A program made the position numbers and the translations under genes. Below are positions 6,629-14,461 of a stretch of DNA of 64,000 nt, in pieces (within the stretch, counting starts at the first letter, position 1; each line of letters begins with the position of its first letter). The notes under the pieces are model-generated. The model was given only the letters and a program-made list of their open reading frames with translations. It was not told where the DNA came from and did not search any database. Source of the stretch: Microcoleus sp. CAWBG506 (GTDB lineage Bacteria > Cyanobacteriota > Cyanobacteriia > Cyanobacteriales > Microcoleaceae); NCBI GenBank assembly GCA_020883125.1, contig JAHREW010000003.1, forward strand, positions 62,001 to 126,000, read 5' to 3'.

Positions 6629-8584
6629 TTATTTGTTTTTTATTCCCAAAACTCGGTACACATTAACTTTTTGTTCCCTACCTTTCAAGGGTAATCGTCC
6701 CCAAGATTCTACTTCAAATTTATCTGCCAGATGGAGCAAGGTTTCTTCTGCAATCAATATTCGGCAAGTGTCTTCTTGTCGATCTTTTTCGCAACTTTCC
6801 AGCCGAGAGGCAATATTTACGCTGTCGCCGATCACTCCATATTCTAAACGGGTTGTACCTCCCAAACTACCGACCATCACAGGCCCTGTAAAGATGCCTA
6901 CTCGCATTTTTGCTGACGGTAAACCCCGATAGAGCCAATTTTGATTCATTTGTGGTAAACGAGAACTGATGGCTAGGGCGCAAGAGACGGCGAGGCTAGC
7001 ATCTTTGGCAATTTCTTCGGGAGTTGTGCGGGGAATAGGTACACCAAATACTGCTAGCATTCCATCTCCAGTAAATTTATTAATCACACCTTGATGGGCT
7101 TGGACTTCTTGAGCCATGGCGGATAAATACTCATTTAACCAACTCATTACCACTTCTGGTGGTAGTTTTTCCGAGATTGTACTAAAACCCTGTAAGTCTG
7201 TGAGGATGATGGTAGCAATAACTTTTTGGCCTGGTAATAAACCAGATTCGAGTAAATGGACTCGCTCTTTCCACAGAGCATTGGCGATCGCAGGTGAAGT
7301 TTGTTGTCCTAATAATTTCATGACAATCCCTTGCTGTTGCTTCGACTGCTCGTACTTATAGGTGACTACGACTCCTGCTGTGATTAAAAGTGCCAGGTTA
7401 GGCGCCACCAGAGGTATCCATCCCTGTTGCATAAATAGCCAAAATGTGAATCCGAATAACGAGCCGCAAGCTGCGATCGCGCTTCCCATCAAACTCAGGG
7501 AATTTTCCAGCCGCCAAGCTAAACAGCCACCAACAGTCCCCCAACCCACAATCCAGCATATTTCTTGCCATTCATCCCAATACCAAAATAGCCCTTTACC
7601 GTCTAAAACTGCACTGAGTATTTGGCTAGTCGCCGTGGCATGAATTAATACCCCTGGCATCCGGCGATTTCCACTAGCAGTAGCGCTGTAAGGGGTGGAA
7701 AAGATATCTCTTACGGTTAAGGCTGTCACGCCGATGAGGACTATTTTACCTGTCACCAATTTCGGGTCAACTTTTCCTGCCAATACCTCAGTTAGTGTCA
7801 CGGTATTTGCTATGTTTTCAGCAGAGCGATAATTGAGCAGGACTTGATAGCCTTGGGCATCAATTTTATGATAACCTCCTGAGTCAGATTCCAACTGGGA
7901 AAATACTGTTTTTTCGACCTTAATTTCATTTTTTTCTGTCAGTTTACCCTCAATCTTTTTACTTTTAAAATAAGCAAAAGCTAGCTGCATTGACAATGAG
8001 TTTAGTGTTTTTTCACCATCGCCAGCAAACATCAAATTACGACGAACTATACCGTCTGGATCTATGACTAAATCATTAAATCCTACCCGATCTTCTGGTA
8101 TGTTAGGAGGTGGTGGCGCTCGATCGTACTTAGAGTTACCTATGAAGGTAATGGGGATTAGTTTCGGGTTTTTCAGTTGAGTTACTAATTCGGAATTTCC
8201 CGGTTCGTAGGGAGTATTGCGAATGAGATCTATGCCAATAGCTGTAGGTTCAAAACGCGCTATTTCAGCGATCGCTTTGGCTAAAGTGCGGTCGGAAATT
8301 GGCCATTTACCAATATTATTAATGTCTTGTTCGGTGATTGTTACTACCAGTAACCGGGAGTCAACACCTGCATCTGGACGCAACTTAACCATGAGGTCGA
8401 ACGCATTTAATTCCCATGCCTGTAACCAGCCTAATTGCCTGACTGCCCCTAGGCTTGCTGTAACGGCTATGCAGGTAATAATCAGAGGTTTGAAGTCAGC
8501 GAAGGGGAAGGAATTAGTTAACTTTTTCCAACTCCAATCTCTCTGCTTCAACTGATGATGAAATTGCTGCAAAATTTGGGGCAT
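6629..8584 (-). CDS. CHASE2-domain class III nucleotide cyclase
   Basis: A membrane-bound sensor cyclase making cAMP (or cGMP) in response to an extracytoplasmic signal. Order: short cytosolic N-terminus, a hydrophobic helix near 35-52, an extracytoplasmic CHASE2 domain (about 55-315), three clustered helices (about 330-410), then a class III cyclase domain (about 440-640). Catalytic features: TDLQGFS and FTGDGMLAVFG (metal-binding Asp), NKFTGDG (base-contacting Lys), and GDSVNIASR (transition-state Asn and Arg). The position often Asp or Thr in adenylate cyclases is Gly here (EYGVIGD), so substrate choice is uncertain. The ATG at 8582-8584 is preferred over one 14 codons upstream because it is the usual start for such proteins. 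DUF928 follows 28 bp downstream. Confidence 0.87.
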   Translation of the reverse strand: MPQILQQFHHQLKQRDWSWKKLTNSFPFADFKPLIITCIAVTASLGAVRQLGWLQAWELNAFDLMVKLRPDAGVDSRLLVVTITEQDINNIGKWPISDRTLAKAIAEIARFEPTAIGIDLIRNTPYEPGNSELVTQLKNPKLIPITFIGNSKYDRAPPPPNIPEDRVGFNDLVIDPDGIVRRNLMFAGDGEKTLNSLSMQLAFAYFKSKKIEGKLTEKNEIKVEKTVFSQLESDSGGYHKIDAQGYQVLLNYRSAENIANTVTLTEVLAGKVDPKLVTGKIVLIGVTALTVRDIFSTPYSATASGNRRMPGVLIHATATSQILSAVLDGKGLFWYWDEWQEICWIVGWGTVGGCLAWRLENSLSLMGSAIAACGSLFGFTFWLFMQQGWIPLVAPNLALLITAGVVVTYKYEQSKQQQGIVMKLLGQQTSPAIANALWKERVHLLESGLLPGQKVIATIILTDLQGFSTISEKLPPEVVMSWLNEYLSAMAQEVQAHQGVINKFTGDGMLAVFGVPIPRTTPEEIAKDASLAVSCALAISSRLPQMNQNWLYRGLPSAKMRVGIFTGPVMVGSLGGTTRLEYGVIGDSVNIASRLESCEKDRQEDTCRILIAEETLLHLADKFEVESWGRLPLKGREQKVNVYRVLGIKNK

Positions 8585-8665
8585 AATATTCTTTTTGTCA
8601 ACTATCATTGAAAAATTGCACCACATCTTGATTTTTCATAAATGCCCCTGATTAATGCCCAATTT

Positions 8666-9862
8666 TTAGTTTTCCTGTGCGGTTTTGGCGATCGCACTTA
8701 ATTGCAATCCCTGGGGATAGCTATTTTCGGCTTTGCAGCGCTTGATTTCGGCTTCGGAAATGCTGGGTTTGAGGTGTTTTGCCAAAACTTTCATCACGTC
8801 ACCGCGATCGATCGTCCCCACTACTGAACCGATGGGCGAGAGGACGATGATTCGGGCCAGTTGACGGAATTCCATAGTGCTAATTACTTCGGCTAGGGAT
8901 GCCTTTTCGGAGACTGTGGGGGTTTTTTCCAACGGTTTCAAAATGTTGTGCAGAGTCTGCATTTGCCACTGACTGCGTTCTGTGAAGCGGATATCGTCGA
9001 TCGACACTAAACCTAAATCCCGTCCCTTGGCTGCTGCAACGTAAAATGGCAATGGATTTACTTCTAACAAATATCGATCGGCAAATTCTCGCAAGGTTGA
9101 ATTTGCATCAACTACTCGAAATTCATGACTCATAACCTCAGTCGCTTTAGTTTTTACCAAGGCTTCTTGCAAGGCAACAAAACGGCTGTAAGCCTTCGCA
9201 TTACGGATGGCAAACCCGCCGATTAGTGCCATCCACAAGCCGCCGTACTCCCGTGCTAGGAAGCATAAAGTTAGCCCAAAAGCCACGGCTAACCAACCTA
9301 AAACTTGTCCGATTTTTGCCGCCCAGCGAACACCAGTAAATCGAGAACCGGTGATTTGCCAAATTGCTGCTTTTAAAACCTGTCCTCCGTCTAGTGGCAA
9401 ACCGGGAATTAAGTTAAATATTCCCAAAACTAGATTGATTTCTGCTACCCTTTCTGTGACTATGGCTAACAAATTTGTTCGTGGCAGAACTTGCGAGCCT
9501 AAACCAAGGATTAAAAACAGTCCGAAGCTGACGAGAGGGCCAGCGATCGCTACTTGAAAAGCTTGACCGGGAGTTTTAGATTCCGAGTCTATGGAGGCAA
9601 CTCCACCAAATAAGAATAGGGTAATAGAATTAACTTTAATACCTTGGGACATGGCCGCCAAGCTGTGTCCCAATTCGTGCAGCAGTACGGAACCAAACAG
9701 CATCAAAGCTACCGCTAATCCGGCACTCCACGCCAAGGCTGGCCCCCACAAACTGTAACTGCTAGCATAGGCGCGGGTTGCTAGGGCTAAGATTATGAAC
9801 CACGAGTAATCTAAAAACAGCGGGATGCCAAATAAGGAGCCGACTCGCCAACCTGTCTGCAT
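8666..9862 (-). CDS. Site-2 protease (M50) with C-terminal CBS-like region
   Basis: A 398-residue intramembrane zinc metalloprotease. HELGH at 62-66 gives two zinc ligands and the catalytic Glu. The second motif NLIPGLPLDGGQVL near 150-164 gives the third ligand (Asp). About five or six hydrophobic helices span 15-225. The C-terminal part (about 240-375) resembles a CBS pair, with segments such as VMSHEFRVVDANSTLREF and GTIDRGDVMKVLAKHL. Family members cut membrane-anchored regulators, and the CBS region may sense nucleotides. An AGGA sits 8-11 bases upstream of the ATG. It is 72 bp from psaK on the same strand. Confidence 0.87.
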   Translation of the reverse strand: MQTGWRVGSLFGIPLFLDYSWFIILALATRAYASSYSLWGPALAWSAGLAVALMLFGSVLLHELGHSLAAMSQGIKVNSITLFLFGGVASIDSESKTPGQAFQVAIAGPLVSFGLFLILGLGSQVLPRTNLLAIVTERVAEINLVLGIFNLIPGLPLDGGQVLKAAIWQITGSRFTGVRWAAKIGQVLGWLAVAFGLTLCFLAREYGGLWMALIGGFAIRNAKAYSRFVALQEALVKTKATEVMSHEFRVVDANSTLREFADRYLLEVNPLPFYVAAAKGRDLGLVSIDDIRFTERSQWQMQTLHNILKPLEKTPTVSEKASLAEVISTMEFRQLARIIVLSPIGSVVGTIDRGDVMKVLAKHLKPSISEAEIKRCKAENSYPQGLQLSAIAKTAQEN

Positions 9863-9934
9863 GAAGTTTTCCTGGGAAAGGAGAATAAGGAAGAGTTTCT
9901 ATTATTATATCCTCCGTTCTCCTTTCCCTTTTTT

Positions 9935-10219
9935 TTAGAGAACTCCGGCGTTTCCTAAGCCCAAGATTACTCCAGCTCCGATTAAGTGGCCGAGGCTGGT
10001 TGTTGCTAACAATTCTGGTATGCCGAAGCCTTTGAACATTCCAGGCATGACCAGGGGTAAAGCTGGGCCTTTGCCTCGGTTTTGTTTGTTTATGCCGTAG
10101 TAGCCGATCGCGATCGCCAGTAAGTTGCACAAGATCATTGTCAGTCCTACCATTGGCGACCACTCCGGTGTTGAGGGAATGGTCGATTGTGCTACTAACA
10201 GCAAAGATGAGTAAATCAC
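9935..10219 (-). CDS. psaK: Photosystem I reaction-centre subunit PsaK
   Basis: A 94-residue thylakoid protein with two membrane helices (about 22-42 and 68-90) joined by a basic loop containing NKQNRGKGPALPLVMPG, the usual PsaK plan. PsaK sits at the edge of photosystem I and contributes to antenna binding and state changes. The start codon is GTG (minus strand 10217-10219), supported by a GGGAG at 10229-10233, nine bases upstream. A TATAAT hexamer lies 42-47 bases upstream at 10261-10266. Cyanobacteria often carry more than one psaK, so the paralogue type cannot be assigned here. Confidence 0.9.
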   Translation of the reverse strand: MIYSSLLLVAQSTIPSTPEWSPMVGLTMILCNLLAIAIGYYGINKQNRGKGPALPLVMPGMFKGFGIPELLATTSLGHLIGAGVILGLGNAGVL

Positions 10220-10260
10220 GTTATTATGCTCCCGGTCTCACAGATAAATTCAGCTATCAA

Positions 10261-10266
10261 ATTATA
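10261..10266 (-). promoter_or_regulatory. Candidate -10 box for psaK
   Basis: TATAAT on the minus strand, about 42 bases upstream of the psaK GTG. No good -35 hexamer is seen 17 bases further upstream. Transcription from here would leave a leader of about 35 bases with a good ribosome binding site. Confidence 0.4.
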
Positions 10267-10353
10267 AAAAGTGTTTTGCCTTAAACTAAGATTTGTTTTA
10301 ATAGTTAACAATTGATTGATATTTTGATACAAATTGGCAAGGGAGAAGCACAA

Positions 10354-10998
10354 GTGCGGGTGAAAATTTGCGGAATCACGAAAGTAGAGCAGGGTATGAC
10401 GATCGCTGGTTTGGGAGCCCAGGCCTTGGGGTTTATTTGCGTTCGGGCTTCCGAACGCTATGTCAGCCCCGAAACTATTCGTCTAATTGTTGAGCACTTG
10501 CCCGCAACAGTCGATCGCATCGGTGTGTTTGCCAATACCACAATTGAAAATATCTGTCAAGTAGTTGCTAAATCTAATTTAACAGGGGTGCAGTTACACG
10601 GAGATGAAACAATTGAATATGGCGATCGACTGCGGGAATTGTTACCGAAAATTGAAATTATCAAAGCCCTCAGAGTTAAGACTCCTGAAACTTTAGACAT
10701 GGCGAATATGTATGCTATTCATGTGGATACTTTACTGCTGGATGCTTACCATCCCGACCAACTAGGCGGTACTGGCAAAACCCTCGACTGGAAAATGTTA
10801 GCAGAGTTTCGACCAAGTTGTCCTTGGTTGCTGGCTGGGGGTTTGAGGCCGGATAATGTATTAAATGCGATCGGCAGTTTTGCAGGTAATAATTTTAGCG
10901 GTATTGACCTTTCTAGCGGCGTAGAAATAGCCCCCGGAGATAAAGATTTGACAAAAGTTGCCGATTTGTTTGATCGACTAAAAAAAATTAATAAGTAA
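10354..10998 (+). CDS. trpF: Phosphoribosylanthranilate isomerase
   Basis: Converts N-(5'-phosphoribosyl)anthranilate to the 1-carboxyphenylamino-deoxyribulose phosphate in tryptophan synthesis; a cytosolic TIM barrel. The product starts [10 protein letters not shown], with the catalytic Cys at residue 5. The general-acid Asp lies in [20 protein letters not shown] (about 127-146). The phosphate-binding end has AGGLRPDNV and [13 protein letters not shown] at 10354 is chosen because GGGAG lies eight bases upstream (10341-10345) and TrpF proteins begin close to the VKICG motif; a TTG 14 codons upstream keeps the frame open but has no such site. It is not with other trp genes, as is usual in cyanobacteria. 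Confidence 0.93.
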   Translation: MRVKICGITKVEQGMTIAGLGAQALGFICVRASERYVSPETIRLIVEHLPATVDRIGVFANTTIENICQVVAKSNLTGVQLHGDETIEYGDRLRELLPKIEIIKALRVKTPETLDMANMYAIHVDTLLLDAYHPDQLGGTGKTLDWKMLAEFRPSCPWLLAGGLRPDNVLNAIGSFAGNNFSGIDLSSGVEIAPGDKDLTKVADLFDRLKKINK

Positions 10999-11013
10999 CG
11001 CAATTAACAACTA

Positions 11014-11047
11014 GGAAGAAGGAAGAAGGAAGAAGGAAGAAGGAAGA
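11014..11047. repeat. GGAAGAA heptamer array
   Basis: Nearly five copies of GGAAGAA shortly after the trpF stop. A second array of AATAACC heptamers at about 11093-11127 runs up to the ATG of the next gene (11128). Confidence 0.85.
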
Positions 11048-11127
11048 ATATTTATAAGAAATAACCCTTCGACTACGCTCATGGCGCAGCAAATAACCAA
11101 TAACCAATAACCAATAACCAATAACCA

Positions 11128-11664
11128 ATGACTAATTACTTAGCACTACTTGCACATCGAGTCACCATGGCTGTTTCAACTATGCCCGATCGCACTGATT
11201 GGCTGATTACTGTGCTGGTGGTGGTGGCTTATAGTGCGATCGCGCTTCCCATTGGTTTTTGGTCAGGATTTCTGAAAGTCGATCCGCAAACAAGAAGGCG
11301 TACAATTATTGGGGTAACAGTGGGCTGTTTGTTCAGTCCCGGCCTGAGCGAGGAAATCTGGTTCCGCGTTTTAATGCTACCCCACAAGCAGGAAAATGCT
11401 TCTGGGTTAATGCTAGGGTTTTGGGTAAGTCTGAGTTTGGCGCTGTTTATAGTTTACCATCCGCTCAACGGGCTGACTTTTTACCCAGTGGGGCGATCGA
11501 CCTTTCTGAATCCAGTGTTTTTGCTACTGGCGGCAGTTTTGGGGGTCGCGTGTAGCATTGCATACCTCCAAAGTGGCTCAGTATGGCCGGCTGTGCTGAT
11601 TCACTGGCTGGCGGTGACAGTCTGGCTGCTGCTATTGGGCGGTTACAGGAGGCTATATGGTTAA
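11128..11664 (+). CDS. CPBP-family intramembrane glutamic protease
   Basis: A 178-residue membrane protein of the CPBP/Abi (CAAX-protease-like) family. Motif 1 is SEEIWFR at 74-80 (catalytic Glu pair and Arg), motif 2 has His in YHPLNGL near 110, and the last helix has HWLAVTVWLLLL near 159. Four or five hydrophobic helices are visible. Family members cleave within membranes or process prenylated or small peptides; the substrate is unknown. The ATG directly follows AATAACC heptamers (the A of the ATG is within the repeat) with no Shine-Dalgarno. A Met at codon 14 is an alternative start. Confidence 0.8.
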   Translation: MTNYLALLAHRVTMAVSTMPDRTDWLITVLVVVAYSAIALPIGFWSGFLKVDPQTRRRTIIGVTVGCLFSPGLSEEIWFRVLMLPHKQENASGLMLGFWVSLSLALFIVYHPLNGLTFYPVGRSTFLNPVFLLLAAVLGVACSIAYLQSGSVWPAVLIHWLAVTVWLLLLGGYRRLYG

Positions 11665-11709
11665 ATATAAAAGTCGAGTACAACTATTTTGTCGCGAGGT
11701 ATTTAAGTT

Positions 11710-12936
11710 GTGGCTATCATAGGAGCGATCGTCGGTTTTTTAGTAGGCATAGTAGTTGCTTACTCCTTAGTGGAAAAACGGTTAAACAAGCAAAAACAAG
11801 AACACTTAGAGCAAACTCGCCAAATTGCAGAGGAAATAGAAAGAGCTCACCAGTCTCGGATTCAGCAAACAGTCCAATCTCTGCAAGTAGAACAGGATGA
11901 GCGACTCAGACAAGTTACTCTCGAACACGAAAATTTACTCAAACAAGTTACTACCGAACACGAGAATCAGCGCACCAAAATTATTGAAGACCGGGACAAT
12001 CAGCTCAGACAAGCTACTAGCCAACAGGAGAACTATCTCCGTACATTGAGTGCAGAATTAGCCGGGAGTCATGATTCTCAGTTGCAAGAAAATATCCAAT
12101 CATTGCAACAAAAACACCAAGCAGAATTACTCAAGCTGGCTGAAGAATTGCATCACAGCTATCAAGCTCAAATCGATGATAACATCCAAAATCTGCAACA
12201 ACAACATGAAGTTAGGTTGAGAGAAACTGCTGAGGAATATCAAAACCGCGAAGTGGAGATGCAGTTAAGATTGCAATCTTTGCAAGCAGAATACGAGAGT
12301 CAATTAGCAGCAGTTAATCAGCAGTTACAAGCTCATGAAGCCCAGATGGAATTCACCATCAAGTCTTTACAAGAGCAGTATGAAAGTCAGTTAGAGCCAA
12401 CAGAAGCGCCACCGTCACAGTTTCGGGAGTTAGAGCCAACAGAAGTGCCACCGTCACAGTTTCGGGAGTTAGAGCCAACAGAAGCGCCACCGTCACAGTT
12501 TCGGGAGTTAGAGCCAACAGACTTAAATCAAACACAATTTACAGAACCCCCTCAAATAGTCAGACAAACACCAAATTATTCCCTAGCACAGTGGATGGGA
12601 ATTGTTCAAAGTCAGGATACAGAATCGCGAAAATTAGCAGCATCTGCTTTAGGTAAAATTGCGGCTGCGAATCCTTTGAGAATAGATGCTCAGCGAGCCA
12701 TAGAAACTTTGGGAAAATTAGCTCAAGATTACGCTCCTGAAGTTCGTCAGACAGCGGTGGAAGCTTTAGGAATGATTAAGTCAGAAAAAGTGATTCCAAT
12801 TTTGCAGAAAGCTTTGCGAGATACAGACAGCGTTGTGGCTAAATCTGCCAGTGCTGCTCTGAATAAGTTTAAGTTTTATCGGCGCGTTTCCCCGGTCAAA
12901 TCAAAAATTAATGCCCTGAAGAAACCCAAGCGTTAA
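11710..12936 (+). CDS. Membrane-anchored coiled-coil protein with C-terminal HEAT-like repeats
   Basis: A 408-residue protein starting at GTG (11710). An N-terminal hydrophobic helix (about 2-20) is followed by a long Gln/Glu-rich coiled coil (about 22-225). Next come three perfect-length tandem 13-residue repeats of ELEPTEAPPSQFR (about 226-266), then a helical HEAT-like region (about 290-385) with segments LAASALGKIAAANP and VRQTAVEALGMI. It ends in a basic tail. This looks like a structural or scaffolding protein at the membrane; I do not recognise a named family. It begins 45 bp after the CPBP gene and may be co-transcribed. The 39-bp repeats differ at one codon (Ala or Val). Confidence 0.7.
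   Translation: MAIIGAIVGFLVGIVVAYSLVEKRLNKQKQEHLEQTRQIAEEIERAHQSRIQQTVQSLQVEQDERLRQVTLEHENLLKQVTTEHENQRTKIIEDRDNQLRQATSQQENYLRTLSAELAGSHDSQLQENIQSLQQKHQAELLKLAEELHHSYQAQIDDNIQNLQQQHEVRLRETAEEYQNREVEMQLRLQSLQAEYESQLAAVNQQLQAHEAQMEFTIKSLQEQYESQLEPTEAPPSQFRELEPTEVPPSQFRELEPTEAPPSQFRELEPTDLNQTQFTEPPQIVRQTPNYSLAQWMGIVQSQDTESRKLAASALGKIAAANPLRIDAQRAIETLGKLAQDYAPEVRQTAVEALGMIKSEKVIPILQKALRDTDSVVAKSASAALNKFKFYRRVSPVKSKINALKKPKR
12391..12507 (+). repeat. Three tandem 39-bp coding repeats
   Basis: Units start at 12391, 12430 and 12469, and a partial fourth at 12508. They encode 13 residues each, ELEPTEAPPSQFR. The copies are almost identical in DNA, which points to recent expansion. Confidence 0.92.
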
Positions 12937-13012
12937 GCCATTCACCTGTTCCATAATCTGATGATTCTCACGGAAGCCATCCTAAGCACACTCTACACAG
13001 GAAACCTTTCCT

Positions 13013-13038
13013 CCTTCCCAGGCTCAAGTCTGGGAAGG
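13013..13038. other. Perfect 9-bp stem-loop downstream of the coiled-coil gene
   Basis: CCTTCCCAG (13013-13021) and CTGGGAAGG (13030-13038) pair around an 8-base loop. No T-run follows, so it is not a classic intrinsic terminator; it may be a dispersed hairpin or a 3' RNA stabiliser. Confidence 0.5.
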
Positions 13039-13158
13039 CACAAAGCCCGTCATCATCCCAGACCCTGGGGTCGCTTCTGAACAGTCAAATCTATAGACTT
13101 GGATTGTACGACAGATTATGGTACTTTATTTATTAAGACCCTTTCCTTAATCAGTGAA

Positions 13159-13998
13159 ATGTACTTATCCATTGTTGGCGATCGTAATTACATTTTAGGA
13201 ATAGCAGCAATACTAAAATCCATAGAACTGAATGCTACCACAGACCCCAATCAGTCCGTTAACATTACAGTTGTCTCCACGGGTTTTAATACAGAGCAAC
13301 AGGAAAAGTTGCAAAAGTGCTGCAAATATAAGATTGAATGGCAAGAAGTGAAAGATAATTACAATGACTTGCTGTCGCTTTCTGGTTCTAAACTAACTTA
13401 CGCTAGATTGGAGCCGGAAAAATACACAAAGGCGACAGAAAGACTAATCTGGTTAGACAGTGATATGATTGTGTTGGACAGCTTAGAACCGCTGTGGAAT
13501 TTAGATTTTCAAGGAATGCCGATCGCGGCAGCGATCAATATCTGGGGTAATCCCAACAATGCTCAAGATAAAAACCCTTATTTCAATGCAGGCTTATTAG
13601 TTTTCAATATGAAACTTTGGGCTGAAGAAAAATTGTCAGAAAAAATGATCGCTGATGCGAAAGTCAACCTTTGGTCTGATTGCGACCAAGGGACATCAAA
13701 TTCGGTTTTAGCGGGACGGTGGTATCAACTCGATCAGATCTGGAATAATCCTGATACTGAAGATACTTCTACTAAAGTGATGCACTTTATATCCCGACCA
13801 AAACCTTGGGAAAGTCCCGAACCGAATAAATTATGGATGGAGATGTTGTCTCAAACGCCGTTTAAGGATGAACTGGCGAAAATTCAAAATAATTCTGATT
13901 GGCTTTTGAATTTAAAGATCAAATACGCAAGATGGGAGCCTTGGGTAAGGCACCCGATCAAAAAAATCAAGAGTTACTTGAAAAATCGATCCAGGTAA
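13159..13998 (+). CDS. Glycosyltransferase family 8-like protein
   Basis: A 279-residue GT-A fold glycosyltransferase. The metal/nucleotide-sugar-binding DxD is in RLIWLDSDMIVLDSL (Asp100 and Asp102 from the chosen start). FNAGLLVFN near 146 and DQGTSN near 183 are typical of retaining GT8 enzymes. It is probably cytosolic and transfers a sugar onto a glycan or glycolipid; donor and acceptor are unknown. The ATG at 13159 is chosen because MYLSIVGDRNYILG begins the first beta strand; a TTG 20 codons upstream adds an unlike segment. A candidate terminator lies 26 bp after the stop. Confidence 0.82.
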   Translation: MYLSIVGDRNYILGIAAILKSIELNATTDPNQSVNITVVSTGFNTEQQEKLQKCCKYKIEWQEVKDNYNDLLSLSGSKLTYARLEPEKYTKATERLIWLDSDMIVLDSLEPLWNLDFQGMPIAAAINIWGNPNNAQDKNPYFNAGLLVFNMKLWAEEKLSEKMIADAKVNLWSDCDQGTSNSVLAGRWYQLDQIWNNPDTEDTSTKVMHFISRPKPWESPEPNKLWMEMLSQTPFKDELAKIQNNSDWLLNLKIKYARWEPWVRHPIKKIKSYLKNRSR

Positions 13999-14023
13999 AT
14001 TACGGAAAAATTAGCTCTCAAAG

Positions 14024-14076
14024 CCCGGTCTTTCTCAACCTCAAATCAGGAAATTAGGTGGAGAAACCGGGTTTTT
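14024..14076 (+). terminator. Candidate intrinsic terminator of the glycosyltransferase gene
   Basis: CCCGGT-C-TTTCTC (14024-14036) pairs with GAGAAACCGGG (14061-14071) with one bulge, followed by TTTTT (14072-14076). The loop is long (about 24 bases), which weakens it. Confidence 0.5.
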
Positions 14077-14378
14077 GCGTCCTTGGCTATAGGAGTTTAG
14101 TTGATTGCCAGAATATTTAGATAAAAATTATCATCACAGTTTTGGTAGTGAAGCCAGTAGTGGCGGAACGTTGACAGCAGTTTACCTGGTAAATTGTATT
14201 TTACAACACAAACTATGCGACAGCTCTTAAAATAGTCTGGATTTACCGATACACTGCACCCTTAGCAGGCGATGTATATTACCAAGAGTAGGGGGGTTCT
14301 GCCTTCAAACTCCTGAGAATGGTGCACAATTTCAAATTAATATCACATAACTGCACCATTTTCAGTAAGCTTTGGGTA

Positions 14379-14398
14379 GAACAGGCTTCTAGCCTGTT
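14379..14398. repeat. GAACAGGC hairpin, copy 1
   Basis: GAACAGGC, a 5-base loop, then GCCTGTT. Related copies lie at 24038-24059, 43528-43548 and 49938-49958. Confidence 0.75.
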
Positions 14399-14461
14399 GA
14401 TAGCAATGGTGCAAAATGTAAAATCGATCGTTAATCTTGTCCAACTACCAATTACGAACCT

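Larger units (their letters stand above)
13999..14461. other. Intergenic spacer before carB
   Basis: This 463-bp region has a terminator-like hairpin at 14024-14076, a GAACAGGC hairpin at 14379-14398 and repeated short AATGGTGCA-type phrases (14318-14325, 14353-14359, 14405-14413). I see no gene, tRNA or riboswitch. Confidence 0.5.
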
